Source of the DNA: an uncultured Eubacteriales bacterium | GTDB taxonomy: Bacteria; Bacillota; Clostridia; Christensenellales; UMGS416 | Direction of reading: 5' to 3' | NCBI GenBank assembly: GCA_900542005.1 | Contig: UQLW01000001.1 | Span: 81,388 to 145,387 of the forward strand | Length of the DNA: 64,000 nucleotides | In this document: piece after piece, positions 31,486-40,577 of the stretch | Numbering within the stretch: position 1 is the first letter of the stretch | How the letters are laid out: each line of letters opens with the position of its first letter | Made by a program: the position numbers and the translations under genes | The notes under the pieces: model-generated | The model's database searches: none | Seen by the model: the letters and a program-made list of their open reading frames with translations, nothing else | What the model was told of the DNA's origin: nothing

Positions 31486-33114
31486 CTATTCCCTCCAGCG
31501 TCCATGGGCCGCCCAGAAATCCGCCACAGCCTGGGGATCCGCCGGGCCGTGGGGGTGATGACCTGCGCCCGGCTTCATCAAGAGCCGAAAGGGCGCGCGG
31601 CTTTTTTGATAACGCGCGGCAAGCAGCGCGCCGTTCTCCTCGTAGGGCACCAGCGTATCGCTGTCTCCAGCCACCAGGATCAGGGGGATTTCCGCCTCAA
31701 GCAGATGCCGGTGGGCCGCATCCCGATGGCGGTAAAAGGGCTCCAGCCCCTCCTGCCCCAAGCCGTAGGCCGCCAGGCATTGGGCCCATTCCGCCGGGGT
31801 CCCATGTCGTCCGGGCCAGCTTTGGATATCCACCACCGGCGCGTCCAAATACAGCGCCGCAGTATGCTGGGGGTACTGCCCGGCATACTGGACGGCATAA
31901 AGCCCGCCCCGGCTCAGCCCAATGAGGCCCATCCGCGGGCTCAGGTCCAGGCGCCGCACCATGTACCGGCGGAAGCGTTCCATTTCCTCCACCGCCTCCG
32001 GCGCTCCGTATTGGTCGCTCAGGCGGATATAGGCCAGCTGATAGCCCCGCTGAAGCAGCACCTCGTCGGCATCGGCAAAGGCCCCGAAGAATTCACAGCG
32101 CAGCGCCCAGCGGCCATCCTCCGCCGGCCGCCGGGGGAACACCGTCAGCGCCTCGTACCCGTCAAAATAAAACCGGCGCATGGGGTAGCCCCGGAAGCTG
32201 TCCTCCCGGTCCATGAGATCCGGCGCCGACGCCAGCGCATGGTCGATCCGGGCCCTGAGCTTCAGCCGCTTTTCTTCCAGGCGCTCCGGCGGCAGCAGCT
32301 GCGCCTTTTGGGGCAGGCCATGGCCGATGGTTTCCTTCAGCTGCCGGTGCTCCAGCATCTCCAGGCGCATGACCTTACGCCAGAGGGAGCGGCCCGCCTC
32401 CGTACCGGTCAGCCGGTCGCCGAAATCGGTTAAGCTGCGGTTAAATAGGGCCTTAACCAGGGCGCGCGCCATGACCCAATGGCCATGGTCGTCGGGATGG
32501 ATACCGTCGCCGGTCATGCAGGACGGCTCCGCCGCCCGCAGTGCCAAACGGTCTGCCTTCATGGGGCCGCGCAGGTCCACCACCAGCTCGGCCTTCCCTG
32601 GCATGGCCTCCAGGATCCACTCGCTATAGGCCGCCAATACTTTGTCATAGCCCTCATAGGCCCGGTCATAGCCATAGGCGCTCTCACCCAGCGGATAGAG
32701 CGCGCCGCGGTAGCTGGCCCGGTCAAAGGGGATGGGCGTGGCCACGGCCGCCTTGCATCCGGCCCGGTGTACCCGGCGGACCGCCTCCTCCACCCCGCCG
32801 CGGAAGGCGGCAAAGCGCCCCTCCTCCAGCGGGTAATAGATCCCGTCGTTCATGCCATAGAAGAGCAGCACCCAGTCGGGCCGCGTCAGCGCCATGGCCC
32901 GCTCCAGGCGGTCCAGCCCGCAGGGCCGGGGGAAGGGGTGGCCCGGCTCGCTCAGCCCCGACAGGGTTTCACTGCTGACGCCCGCATTCATCAGGCGGAC
33001 GCGCCGCTCCAGGCCGCAGAACTTAAGATAAGCGTTGATCATGGCGATATACCGCCCGTCATCGGATATGCTGTCGCCCATCACCAGCACCCGACCCTGT
33101 ACCGCGTCTTGCAT
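31486..33114 (-). CDS. bifunctional esterase: SGNH hydrolase fused to alpha/beta-hydrolase
   Basis: A 542-residue protein joining two unrelated hydrolase folds. Residues 1 to about 230: SGNH/GDSL domain with block I MGDSIS (Ser15 region), YGMNDG (block III Asn), and DGIHPDDHGH (Asp/His pair). About residues 290-542: alpha/beta-hydrolase with nucleophile elbow GLSRGG, Asp in VAGDSDTLVP, and His in GAGHHPHG. Both triads look intact. No signal peptide. Substrates are probably acetylated or otherwise esterified sugars, because the adjacent upstream gene (16-base gap) is a sugar kinase. RBS AAAGGAG before the ATG. Confidence 0.85.
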   Translation of the reverse strand: MQDAVQGRVLVMGDSISDDGRYIAMINAYLKFCGLERRVRLMNAGVSSETLSGLSEPGHPFPRPCGLDRLERAMALTRPDWVLLFYGMNDGIYYPLEEGRFAAFRGGVEEAVRRVHRAGCKAAVATPIPFDRASYRGALYPLGESAYGYDRAYEGYDKVLAAYSEWILEAMPGKAELVVDLRGPMKADRLALRAAEPSCMTGDGIHPDDHGHWVMARALVKALFNRSLTDFGDRLTGTEAGRSLWRKVMRLEMLEHRQLKETIGHGLPQKAQLLPPERLEEKRLKLRARIDHALASAPDLMDREDSFRGYPMRRFYFDGYEALTVFPRRPAEDGRWALRCEFFGAFADADEVLLQRGYQLAYIRLSDQYGAPEAVEEMERFRRYMVRRLDLSPRMGLIGLSRGGLYAVQYAGQYPQHTAALYLDAPVVDIQSWPGRHGTPAEWAQCLAAYGLGQEGLEPFYRHRDAAHRHLLEAEIPLILVAGDSDTLVPYEENGALLAARYQKSRAPFRLLMKPGAGHHPHGPADPQAVADFWAAHGRWRE

Positions 33115-33130
33115 GCCCGCTCCTTTCTCG

Positions 33131-34135
33131 TCAGCGCCCGCTCAGCGCATCCATGACCCGCTGGCGCACCGCCGTCTCCGGGCTGGCGCCGCGGGCTGCC
33201 TCCAGCGCCCACAGCACCGCGCCGGCCACCGGCGCCGCCGACAGCGGGATAAAGGTATAGGCCCGCCCTGTCAGCTCCCGCAGCCTGCGCTCAAACTGCT
33301 CCCGCATCAGGAGGCAGCGGGCTTTGAGATGCACGGAGCCTACCAGCACCACCTCCAGGGGCTCGTCCTCCGGCCAGGTCAGCCGCTTGACCACGCCGGC
33401 CACCGTATGGGCCATCACGTCCCCGGTATGCAGCAAAAGGGCCTGCGCCACCGTATCCCCCTCCTGCGCCACATCGAACAGCAGCCGGGAGAGCGCGTCC
33501 ACCTGCGCCTTCCCCGAAGGCTTCAGCAGGCAGTTCAGCCACAGCGGGGCCAGCTCCTCCTCGCTCTTAAGCCCCATCATGGCAAAGAGCCGGGGCGTCA
33601 GCTCCGTGGCCGGGCCCAGGCGGTATACCTCGTCATACACCTTGCGGAATACCATCTGCCCCAGATGGGTACCGCCGGCCTCGTCGCCGGAGAAAAAGCC
33701 CAGCCCGCCCACCTGCAGCTGGCACCCCTTGATATCGCTGCCGGCGGCGATGGTGCCGGTGCCGTTGATGGAGCACAGGCCATAGCCCCGGCTGGTACCG
33801 GCTTTAATCCCCAAAAAGGCGTCGTTATTGAGCACAAATCGCTTCAGGCCCAAATAGGAAGCGATATTGGTCAGCATCTCCCGCTGCTGGGGCATATCGC
33901 AGCCGGACATCCCCAACGCCGCATAGGTCACATCCTCAAAGCCCAGCCCATTGCGCTTCAAAAGCGCGCCCAGGCTCGTCTCCAGCTCCCGCTGGACGCC
34001 GTCAAAGCCATCCTCCAGGTATTCATGGTTCCCGGGTCCGCCGGTCATAAAGTCAATCGGCGCGCCGTCGCCGTCGTGCAGGGCATAATGGGTCTTGGTG
34101 CCGCCCGCATCCACGCCAAGGAAAATTTCGGCCAT
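33131..34135 (-). CDS. BadF/BadG-type ATPase, N-acetylglucosamine kinase-like
   Basis: A 334-residue ASKHA-fold ATPase. It has the phosphate-1 loop GVDAGGTKTHYALHD at the N-terminus, a second phosphate motif SINGTGTIAAG near residue 120, and a C-terminal adenosine-type motif VVLVGSVHLKA. The length and motifs match the family of N-acetylglucosamine kinases (NAGK, MurK), rather than the Fe-S benzoyl-CoA reductase activators, since the activators' Cys residues are absent. It likely phosphorylates an amino sugar. First gene of a two-gene operon with the esterase fusion. Confidence 0.85.
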   Translation of the reverse strand: MAEIFLGVDAGGTKTHYALHDGDGAPIDFMTGGPGNHEYLEDGFDGVQRELETSLGALLKRNGLGFEDVTYAALGMSGCDMPQQREMLTNIASYLGLKRFVLNNDAFLGIKAGTSRGYGLCSINGTGTIAAGSDIKGCQLQVGGLGFFSGDEAGGTHLGQMVFRKVYDEVYRLGPATELTPRLFAMMGLKSEEELAPLWLNCLLKPSGKAQVDALSRLLFDVAQEGDTVAQALLLHTGDVMAHTVAGVVKRLTWPEDEPLEVVLVGSVHLKARCLLMREQFERRLRELTGRAYTFIPLSAAPVAGAVLWALEAARGASPETAVRQRVMDALSGR

Positions 34136-34281
34136 CGCTCTTCCCCTCCTTTGTTTTCTTCATTATAGCCGCTGAAGGCCCGCAAGAAAAGGGGCGCTTC
34201 CAATTGCCCCCAGCGGCTATTCGCGGTATGATAAACAAAAAGCACCCACGGCCGGCCACCCCGGCCCGGAAAGGAGCCCTG

Positions 34282-34851
34282 ATGAAAAGAAAAACCGCCG
34301 AGCCCATGCGGCTCTTTGTTGCGCTGGCCCTAAGCCAGCCCATGATCGAGGAGGCTATGGCCGTCTCCGAGGCATGGTTCCCCTATTGCCCCCGCGCCCG
34401 CTTCACACGGCCGGAAAACCTGCACATCACCCTCCGCTTTCTGGGCATGTGCGATCCGGGCAAGATAGAGCGCATCACCTCCGCCATGGCCTGGACCGCC
34501 GCCCTGGCCGAGCCGCTGTCGCTTCGCCTGGGCCGCCCCGGCTTCTTCCGCAAGGGCAACGAATCCATCCTCTGGCTGGGGCTGACAGGCGACCTGGAGC
34601 GGCTCGGCCAGCTGCGCAGCGACCTGGACATCGCCCTGGGGAATATCGGCTTTCCCCGGGAAGATGGCCCCTATCGCCCCCACATCACCATCGCCCGGGG
34701 CGTCAAGGACGCTGACCCGGCGGCCATGTGCGCGGCGGCGGCTCCCCGTCCCCTGGGCGTGAAGGCGGGCGAGCTGCTTTTGATGCATTCCACCCGGGTC
34801 GACGATGCGCTTTCCTATGTGCCCATCGCCCGCGCACCTATCGGCGGATAG
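34282..34851 (+). CDS. thpR: RNA 2',3'-cyclic phosphodiesterase
   Basis: A 189-residue 2H-phosphoesterase. Both catalytic HxT motifs are present: HITLRF near residue 47 and HITIAR near residue 134, flanking the LRLGRPGFFRKGNESILWLGL core. Early RLFVALALS is the usual first strand. These enzymes open 2',3'-cyclic phosphates on RNA. The start at 34282 has AAGGAG 6 bases upstream; the earlier frame opening at 34204 has no site. It is divergent from the kinase gene and stands alone. Confidence 0.9.
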   Translation: MKRKTAEPMRLFVALALSQPMIEEAMAVSEAWFPYCPRARFTRPENLHITLRFLGMCDPGKIERITSAMAWTAALAEPLSLRLGRPGFFRKGNESILWLGLTGDLERLGQLRSDLDIALGNIGFPREDGPYRPHITIARGVKDADPAAMCAAAAPRPLGVKAGELLLMHSTRVDDALSYVPIARAPIGG

Positions 34852-34870
34852 GGCGGAACCTGCGGCCCCC

Positions 34871-34912
34871 ATATAGAAAGCGCCGGCCAAGAGGCCGGCG
34901 CCTTTTCTATAT
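34871..34912. terminator. bidirectional terminator
   Basis: CGCCGGCC/GGCCGGCG stem with flanking GAAA and TTTC, extended by outer ATATAG/CTATAT, lies between convergent thpR and the aldo/keto reductase gene. Confidence 0.75.
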
Positions 34913-34925
34913 GGAATCCATCCTG

Positions 34926-36044
34926 CTATTTCCCAAAGTGCCCCGCCACCTCCTTCAGGTGGCTGATAATCGGCAAATGCTGAGGGCAGGCGCGCTCACA
35001 CTGGCCGCAGCCGACGCAATCGCTGGCCTTGCCAAAGAGGTGGGTCAGGCGGTCATAGTATTCCCCCTGGGGCGTCCAGCCCTTCTCCTTGACCTCCTGC
35101 TTATCCGCATTGTACAGGGAGAAATACTTGGGGATCGCAATGTGCTTGGGGCAGCCGTCGGTACAGTAGGCGCAGCCGGTGCAGGGGATGGCAATATTGG
35201 CGTTGATAAGATCCACTGCCTGGCGCACCAGCGCCTGCTCCTGGCTGCAAAGCGGTTCAAAGTCGGCCATATACGCCGTATTATCCAGCACCTGCTGCAG
35301 GCTGCTCATGCCCGAAAGCACCATCACCACCTGATCCAGGCTGGCCGCAAAACGCACCGCCCAGGACGCCACCGACCGTTGGGGCGCATATGCCTTGAAC
35401 AGCTTATCCACCGCCTCCGGCACCTGGGCCAGCGTGCCGCCCTTGACGGGCTCCATCACGATGACGGGCTTATGATGCTTAACCGCGGCCTCATAGCATT
35501 TGCGCGACTGTACGCCCTCGCTGTCCCAGTCCAGGTAGTTGATCTGCAGCTGAACAAAATCCATCTCCGGATGCTCGCTCAGCACCTGATCCAGCAGCTC
35601 CGCGTTATCGTGGAAGGAGAAGCCGATCTTTTTCACAAGACCCTGGCGCTTTTTCTCCATCAGCCAGGAGAAGCAGTCCAGCCGGTTATAGATTTCATAA
35701 TGATCCACCCCGATGTCGTGCAGCAGGTAGTAATCAAAATAGTCAACTCCGGTCTTTTTCAGCTGTTCGTTGAAGATACGGTCCCGGTCCTCCTTTTCCT
35801 TGAGAAAGCCCGCATGCAGCTTGGTCGCCAGGGTAAACTGCTCCCGCGGATAGCGGTCGACCAGCGCTTCCCTGGCCGCGTTCTCGCTGTTGAAGCCGCA
35901 GTACATCCAGGCCGTATCGAAATAGGTAAACCCTGCCGCAAGGAAGGCATCCACCATCTGCTTGACCTGCTCTATATCGATCTTGGAAGGATCGTTCGCA
36001 TCTGTTGAAGGGAGCCGCATCAAGCCAAAGCCCAGTTTTTTCAT
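34926..36044 (-). CDS. aldo/keto reductase with a C-terminal ferredoxin domain
   Basis: A 372-residue protein. The TIM-barrel AKR part (1 to about 270) shows FDTAWMYCG (Asp/Tyr), LATKLH (Lys) and DYYLLHD (His). The C-terminal part holds CTGCAYCTDGCP and CVGCGQCERACP, two motifs for 4Fe-4S clusters. This layout is common in anaerobes, where the clusters may feed electrons. The third ATG of an ATGATGATG run (36044) is preferred since GGAGGT lies 8 bases before it. A MerR-type promoter precedes the gene, so stress or aldehyde induction is likely. Confidence 0.9.
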   Translation of the reverse strand: MKKLGFGLMRLPSTDANDPSKIDIEQVKQMVDAFLAAGFTYFDTAWMYCGFNSENAAREALVDRYPREQFTLATKLHAGFLKEKEDRDRIFNEQLKKTGVDYFDYYLLHDIGVDHYEIYNRLDCFSWLMEKKRQGLVKKIGFSFHDNAELLDQVLSEHPEMDFVQLQINYLDWDSEGVQSRKCYEAAVKHHKPVIVMEPVKGGTLAQVPEAVDKLFKAYAPQRSVASWAVRFAASLDQVVMVLSGMSSLQQVLDNTAYMADFEPLCSQEQALVRQAVDLINANIAIPCTGCAYCTDGCPKHIAIPKYFSLYNADKQEVKEKGWTPQGEYYDRLTHLFGKASDCVGCGQCERACPQHLPIISHLKEVAGHFGK

Positions 36045-36085
36045 CATCATTACCTCCATATGCTTCTATTTCGCCATATGTATGC

Positions 36086-36116
36086 AGTATAACCCCTGGA
36101 GTGGACTCCAAGTCAA
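36086..36116 (-). promoter_or_regulatory. MerR-type promoter with 19-bp spacer and operator dyad
   Basis: On the minus strand TTGACT (complement of 36111-36116) and TATACT (complement of 36086-36091) are 19 bases apart. The spacer contains a perfect dyad, TGGAGT (36097-36102) and ACTCCA (36105-36110). An over-long spacer with a central dyad is the hallmark of promoters activated by MerR-family proteins through DNA untwisting. No merR gene occurs in the window, so the regulator would act from elsewhere. Confidence 0.7.
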
Positions 36117-36291
36117 GCGCTCCCTTTGCCTTGGCCGAAAGCATTCATCCGAAGCCGGAGACCCACCCCGCGAAGCGCAACCATTTTCCATGGCCTTGCG
36201 TCAATATCCTCTATAGCCGGCCAGGGGGTTTGGCGCTAGGATAAGAGCGTGAGGGATTCCCCTATCTTCAGCGATCAAAAAGGAGGCCAAT

Positions 36292-37137
36292 ATGGAAGCA
36301 ACCAAATGTGCAGTCGTCACCGGCGGCTCCAGCGGCATTGGCCAGGGCATCGCCCTGGTCCTGGCCGAGCACGGCTATGACGTTGCCATCACCTATGGAA
36401 AAAACCCCGAGGGGGCGGAAAAAACCCGCCGTCAGATCGAGGCGCTGGGCCGGCGCTGCTTTGCCTACCAGGCTACCATGACCGAGCCTGAGGTGCCTGC
36501 CCGTGTGGTCAACCAGGCCCATAGGGATCTGGGGCGTATCGATACCATTGTCTGCAATGCCGGGCAGACCCGGCATTATTCGGTGCTGGACGTCACGGTC
36601 GAGGATATGGACTACCTCTATCAGCTCAACTACCGCTCCTATGTGCTCTGCGCCGGCGCCGCCGCCCGGCACATGGTGGCCGACAAGATCAAGGGCTCGA
36701 TCTTCTTCATTACCTCCTCCCGGGGAACCCGGGCCTATCCGGAGGATTTCCTGTACGGCGGCCTGAAGAGCGCCCTGCAGCGCAGCTGCGAATCCATGGC
36801 CCTGGACCTATCGCCCTACGGCATCCGGGTGAACTGCGTGGCCCCCGGCCTTACCCGGGTGCGCGATTTCCCCGAGGGCGTCACCGACTTCTCCTGGGTG
36901 AACTGGATCCCCATGAAGCGCTCCGGAACCCCCAGGGAAAACGGGGAGCTCATCGCCTTTCTGGCCTCGGAGAACGCGACCTATATCACCGGCGTCACCG
37001 TGCGGGTGGACGGCGGGCTAATCCTTCCCGGGCCGCCCGAGGGCTGGACCGAGGATGTCAAGTGGCATAATCCGGCCTGGATCGAGAGCCATTATGAGGG
37101 CGCCATGAAGCGCCTGAAGGAGGAAACCGATGAGTGA
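36292..37137 (+). CDS. short-chain dehydrogenase/reductase
   Basis: A 281-residue SDR. The cofactor turn is TGGSSGIG (residues 10-17), followed by CNAG near 85, the catalytic Ser in FITSSRG, and the YGGLK motif (Tyr-x3-Lys) near residue 159; the late segment ENATYITGVTVRVDGG is canonical. NAD(P)-dependent oxidation of a sugar acid or polyol is likely given its neighbour: it overlaps the mannonate-dehydratase-like gene by 8 bp. RBS AAAGGAGG. No clear promoter was recognised in the 36117-36291 interval. Confidence 0.92.
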   Translation: MEATKCAVVTGGSSGIGQGIALVLAEHGYDVAITYGKNPEGAEKTRRQIEALGRRCFAYQATMTEPEVPARVVNQAHRDLGRIDTIVCNAGQTRHYSVLDVTVEDMDYLYQLNYRSYVLCAGAAARHMVADKIKGSIFFITSSRGTRAYPEDFLYGGLKSALQRSCESMALDLSPYGIRVNCVAPGLTRVRDFPEGVTDFSWVNWIPMKRSGTPRENGELIAFLASENATYITGVTVRVDGGLILPGPPEGWTEDVKWHNPAWIESHYEGAMKRLKEETDE

Positions 37138-38341
37138 AATCCGCATTACCGGCGTACGCGCCATTGAAACCGCGCCGCAGCCGGGCTGCAACCTGATCGT
37201 CGTGCGTATCGATACCAACCAGCCCGGGCTCTATGGGCTGGGCTGCGCCACCTTCACCCAGCGGCATAAGGCTGTGGTCACCGCTGTCGATACCTATATG
37301 AATCAGCTGCTGGTGGGCCGCGACGCCACCAACGTGCAGGATGCCTGGCAGGTGATGATGAACTCCTCCTACTGGCGCAACGGCCCCGTGCTCAACAACG
37401 CCATCTCCGGATGCGACATGGCCCTGTGGGACATCCTGGGCAAGAGCCTGGGCGTGCCGGTGTGGAAGCTGTGGGGCGGTAAGGTGCGCCAGGGCGCGCC
37501 GGTATACCGCCATACCGACGGCACGACCTATGACGAGCTGGATCAGCGCATCCAGGCATACCTCGACGAAGGCGTGCAGTATATCCGCATCCAGTTCGGC
37601 GGCTATGGCGGCAAGGACCGCCACCTGGCTTCGCCTGAAGGGGCGCCCGATGGGCAGTATTTCGACGCGCTGGCCTATAAGCGCTCGGTGCCCAAGCTCT
37701 TTAAGCACGTGCGCGAAACCTTCGGCGACGATGTGGAGCTGCTGCACGACGTGCACGAGCGGCTGACGCCGGTGGACGCGGTGCACCTGGCCAAGGAGCT
37801 GGAGCCATACCGTCCCTTCTTCCTGGAGGACGCGCTGCCTCCGGAGCAGGGCCACTGGTTCAAGGCCCTGCGGGAGGCTGCGGCTGTGCCGCTGGCCATG
37901 GGCGAGCTTTTCAATAACCCCATGGAGTGGATCCCCCTGGTGGAAAACCGCTGGATCGACTATATCCGCTGCCATGTCAGCCAGATTGGCGGCGTCACCG
38001 CCGCCCGGAAGCTGGCCGCCTTCTGCGAGCCCTTCGGCGTGCGCACCGCCTGGCATGGCCCCGGCGACGTATCGCCCATCGGCCATATGGCCAACGTCCA
38101 CCTGGATCTGACCACGGTAAACTTCGGCATCCAGGAATGGTGCGGCATGGAGACCGATCCCCGGGTGCAGGAGGTCTTTACCGGCATGGCTGAGGTCAAA
38201 GGCGGCTTCGCCTATGCCAACGATAAGCCCGGCTGGGGCGTGGACATCGACGAGGAGGCCGCCAAGAAATATCCCACCTGCGCCGAGCAGCCCCGTTGGC
38301 TGCTCTCCCGCCTGCCTGATGGAACAAGCGTCAAGGCTTAA
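37130..38341 (+). CDS. enolase-superfamily sugar-acid dehydratase, ManD/RspA type
   Basis: A 403-residue enolase-superfamily protein with the mannonate dehydratase (ManD) subgroup layout. Metal ligands: Asp in LLHDVHERLTP, Glu in FFLEDALPPEQ and Glu in AMGELFNN; then WHGPGDVSPIGH supplies the subgroup His. The N-terminal capping domain has the GLGCATFTQRHKAV segment. It dehydrates D-mannonate or a related aldonate to a 2-keto-3-deoxy acid; some members are low-activity. It is coupled to the SDR gene, making a two-step sugar-acid module. Confidence 0.9.
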   Translation: MSEIRITGVRAIETAPQPGCNLIVVRIDTNQPGLYGLGCATFTQRHKAVVTAVDTYMNQLLVGRDATNVQDAWQVMMNSSYWRNGPVLNNAISGCDMALWDILGKSLGVPVWKLWGGKVRQGAPVYRHTDGTTYDELDQRIQAYLDEGVQYIRIQFGGYGGKDRHLASPEGAPDGQYFDALAYKRSVPKLFKHVRETFGDDVELLHDVHERLTPVDAVHLAKELEPYRPFFLEDALPPEQGHWFKALREAAAVPLAMGELFNNPMEWIPLVENRWIDYIRCHVSQIGGVTAARKLAAFCEPFGVRTAWHGPGDVSPIGHMANVHLDLTTVNFGIQEWCGMETDPRVQEVFTGMAEVKGGFAYANDKPGWGVDIDEEAAKKYPTCAEQPRWLLSRLPDGTSVKA

Positions 38342-38353
38342 ACGGAAAAAATC

Positions 38354-38380
38354 AATAACGCTGCCGATGGCAGCGTTATT
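38354..38380. terminator. bidirectional terminator
   Basis: A 12-bp stem, AATAACGCTGCC with GGCAGCGTTATT, with A-rich left and TTTTT right flanks, lies between convergent operons. Confidence 0.8.
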
Positions 38381-38401
38381 TTTCTTGGCCCCTTCAGCCC
38401 A

Positions 38402-39370
38402 TCAGAGTTCGTCCAGCTCAAACCACCGGTCGGTGATCCAGCATATTTCATCCCGGAACCGCGCGACCTTCGGGGATACAGGGCCGAACAGCTTCGGCTG
38501 CATCCACCAGGGGAATTCCAGGCACCAGACAAGGCGCAGCGCGTCGGCCAGCCCCGGCGCCTCCTTCACCTGGGCATAGCCTTCCAGGAAGGCGCGGGCC
38601 TTTTCCATCGCCAGCCCGCCCTCTGCCAGGGTAAAGGACAGCAGCGCCCGCCCCACGTCATGCCACAGGTAGCCATACTGGTTACGGTCAAAATCAAGGA
38701 TCGCCGCCACGCCATTGTCATCAAAAAGCATATTGTCCGGCGTAAAGTCCTCATGGGACAGCCCCATGGGCAGCCGGTCAAAAAAGGCCGGATCCAGCGA
38801 TTTCAGGATATTCTTTTGGGCGGCCATGGCCCGGGACAGGGCCTGCGGCCCGCCCTGCTCCCCCTGATAGGATTTGTGGAAGGCCCAGAGCCCGTCCCAT
38901 ATCCGGCGGCCGCCGGGCGGCGGATAGCCCCGCACCCCCTGGGCGGGGATCGCCTCAAAGGCCTGCTGCATCCGCCCGCAGACCACGCCCAGGCTATATA
39001 GCTGGCCGGTTGTAACCGTCTCCCAGCTTTCCTGGCGTCCTGGGGAAAAATCCATGACCATATAGCAGGTAGCGTCATCCAGCCTGCGCAGGATCGAATC
39101 CCCGGCCTTCCAGATATGGGGGCAGGGGATGCCCGCCTCCTCCAGCAAAAGCTGCCGCCCAAGGGACGCTTCGACCTCGTCAAGCCGCTGCGGCCCAAAA
39201 CGCTCGACGCTATACTGCTTGACCAGCACCGGGCCCCTGGGGCCCTGGAGCTTCCATTTCCTGTTCAGCCAGCCGCCTTCCACCGGTACGGCGCCTGCCG
39301 TATCGAGCCCATAGCTTGTCCCAAGATCGCTGGCTATGGATTCGGCTATGGCTGTTTCTGCGCCCGTCAT
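38402..39370 (-). CDS. aminoglycoside phosphotransferase-family kinase
   Basis: A 322-residue kinase-fold protein. The catalytic loop HEDFTPDNMLF (Asp and Asn) and the metal motif AILDFDRNQYGY are those of the APH/choline-kinase/ThrB-type homoserine kinase group. N-terminal strands NRKWKLQGPRGPVLVKQY supply the ATP-binding Lys. The substrate may be an amino sugar, homoserine or a similar small alcohol. Its ATG overlaps the stop of the M42 peptidase gene by 4 bp, and no strong ribosome site is visible, so expression probably depends on coupling. Confidence 0.85.
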   Translation of the reverse strand: MTGAETAIAESIASDLGTSYGLDTAGAVPVEGGWLNRKWKLQGPRGPVLVKQYSVERFGPQRLDEVEASLGRQLLLEEAGIPCPHIWKAGDSILRRLDDATCYMVMDFSPGRQESWETVTTGQLYSLGVVCGRMQQAFEAIPAQGVRGYPPPGGRRIWDGLWAFHKSYQGEQGGPQALSRAMAAQKNILKSLDPAFFDRLPMGLSHEDFTPDNMLFDDNGVAAILDFDRNQYGYLWHDVGRALLSFTLAEGGLAMEKARAFLEGYAQVKEAPGLADALRLVWCLEFPWWMQPKLFGPVSPKVARFRDEICWITDRWFELDEL

Positions 39371-40392
39371 CCCAGATAGGCCTTCAGCAGTTCAAAGGTA
39401 TTGCGCACGCCGTCGATATGGGCGCGCTCGTAGCCGTGGGACGCATAGACGCCAGGGCCAATCTGTCCGTGGCGCGCTTCCACCCCGGCGGCCATGGCCA
39501 TATCGGCGTCCGAGCTATAGCTATAGAAAACATCCACCGCGTAGTCTATGCCGGCCGCCTGCGCGGCCGACACCAGGCCCTGCACCACATCATAGTGATA
39601 GGGGCCCCGCAGATCCTTCGCACAGATGGATACCTGCCGCTCGGTGCAGGCCAAGCCCTGCCCCACGCAGCCCATATCCACGGAAATAACCTCCTCTACC
39701 TCTGCCGGGATGCCGGAGGCCGCCCCATGCCCCACCTCCTCAAATACGGTCACATACTGATAGAGCGCGCGGCGGGGCGTGATTTGCTCCTCTTTAAGGT
39801 ATTTGGCATAGGCCAGCAGGATGGCAACGCACAGCTTATCATCCAAAAAGCGGCTCTTAATATACCCGGACGAGCCGATACGGGTGCGCGGATCCAGGCA
39901 CACAAAGCAGCCGTTATCGATACCCAGGGCGTGAACCGCCTCCTTGGACAGGGCGTCGCAATCCAGCACGACCTCGACCGTCGTAAAGGTGCGGGCCGTA
40001 TCCTGATAGGCCAGATTCACATGGGTGGAGGCGTTGATCAGCTGAATCGTGCCCTCCACCACCCGTCCATCGCGGGCATAAACCCGGCAGTTCTCCGTCT
40101 CCACATTATTGGCGTTCAGCCCGCCCAGGGGCACAACGCGCAGGCGTCCGTCCGCCTTGACCTCCGCCACCATGGCCCCCAGCGTATCTCCATGGGCCAG
40201 CATCATGGTCCCGGCGCCCTCGCCGCCCAGATAGACGGTAACGCCGCCCTTGCGGGTTTTCACCGGATCGTAGCCCAGGCGGCGGTACTCCTCCATCACA
40301 TAGCCGGTCATGGCCCCGGTCATACCCGTGGGGCTGTCGATGGCCAGCAGCCGCTGCAGCTGCTCCATCATATAGCTGAGATAATTCTCCAT
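39367..40392 (-). CDS. M42-family metallo-aminopeptidase
   Basis: A 341-residue dinuclear-metal peptidase. Family motifs in order: LAHGDTLG (His ligand), RFLDDK (bridging Asp), VFEEVGHGA (catalytic Glu plus Glu ligand), VDMG (Asp), and YASHGYERAH (last His). The family includes glutamyl aminopeptidases and, more broadly, endoglucanase-mislabelled M42 proteins. It should act in the cytoplasm as a large oligomer. RBS AGGAGGT precedes the ATG; a -10-like TACACT sits about 40 bases upstream on the minus strand without a good -35. Confidence 0.92.
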   Translation of the reverse strand: MENYLSYMMEQLQRLLAIDSPTGMTGAMTGYVMEEYRRLGYDPVKTRKGGVTVYLGGEGAGTMMLAHGDTLGAMVAEVKADGRLRVVPLGGLNANNVETENCRVYARDGRVVEGTIQLINASTHVNLAYQDTARTFTTVEVVLDCDALSKEAVHALGIDNGCFVCLDPRTRIGSSGYIKSRFLDDKLCVAILLAYAKYLKEEQITPRRALYQYVTVFEEVGHGAASGIPAEVEEVISVDMGCVGQGLACTERQVSICAKDLRGPYHYDVVQGLVSAAQAAGIDYAVDVFYSYSSDADMAMAAGVEARHGQIGPGVYASHGYERAHIDGVRNTFELLKAYLG

Positions 40393-40542
40393 ATGGCACC
40401 TCCTGTATTTTTTACCAGTGTATCATAAAACCAGCCGCCCGGGCAGCCCATAGAGCCAGAAAAATGGAAAACCAAAGAAGGCTGCGGGTTTGCTTTCCGT
40501 AACCGGTCATAAGCCTCCATAGCGTTCCGGGAACGGCGGGCC

Positions 40543-40548
40543 TATAAT
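40543..40548 (+). promoter_or_regulatory. -10 element of the ADP-ribosylglycohydrolase gene
   Basis: TATAAT is perfect, 29 bases before the ATG, but no good -35 is visible 16-18 bases upstream. The gap 40393-40577 holds nothing else that I can support. Confidence 0.4.
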
Positions 40549-40577
40549 AAAAGCAACCTGCGAAAAGGAGGCTGCCC

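Noticed and set aside
31302..31925. Plus-strand frame in the gap after the DUF1002 gene
   Set aside because: No ribosome site; it runs antisense into the SGNH-fusion gene with biased, low-complexity residues.
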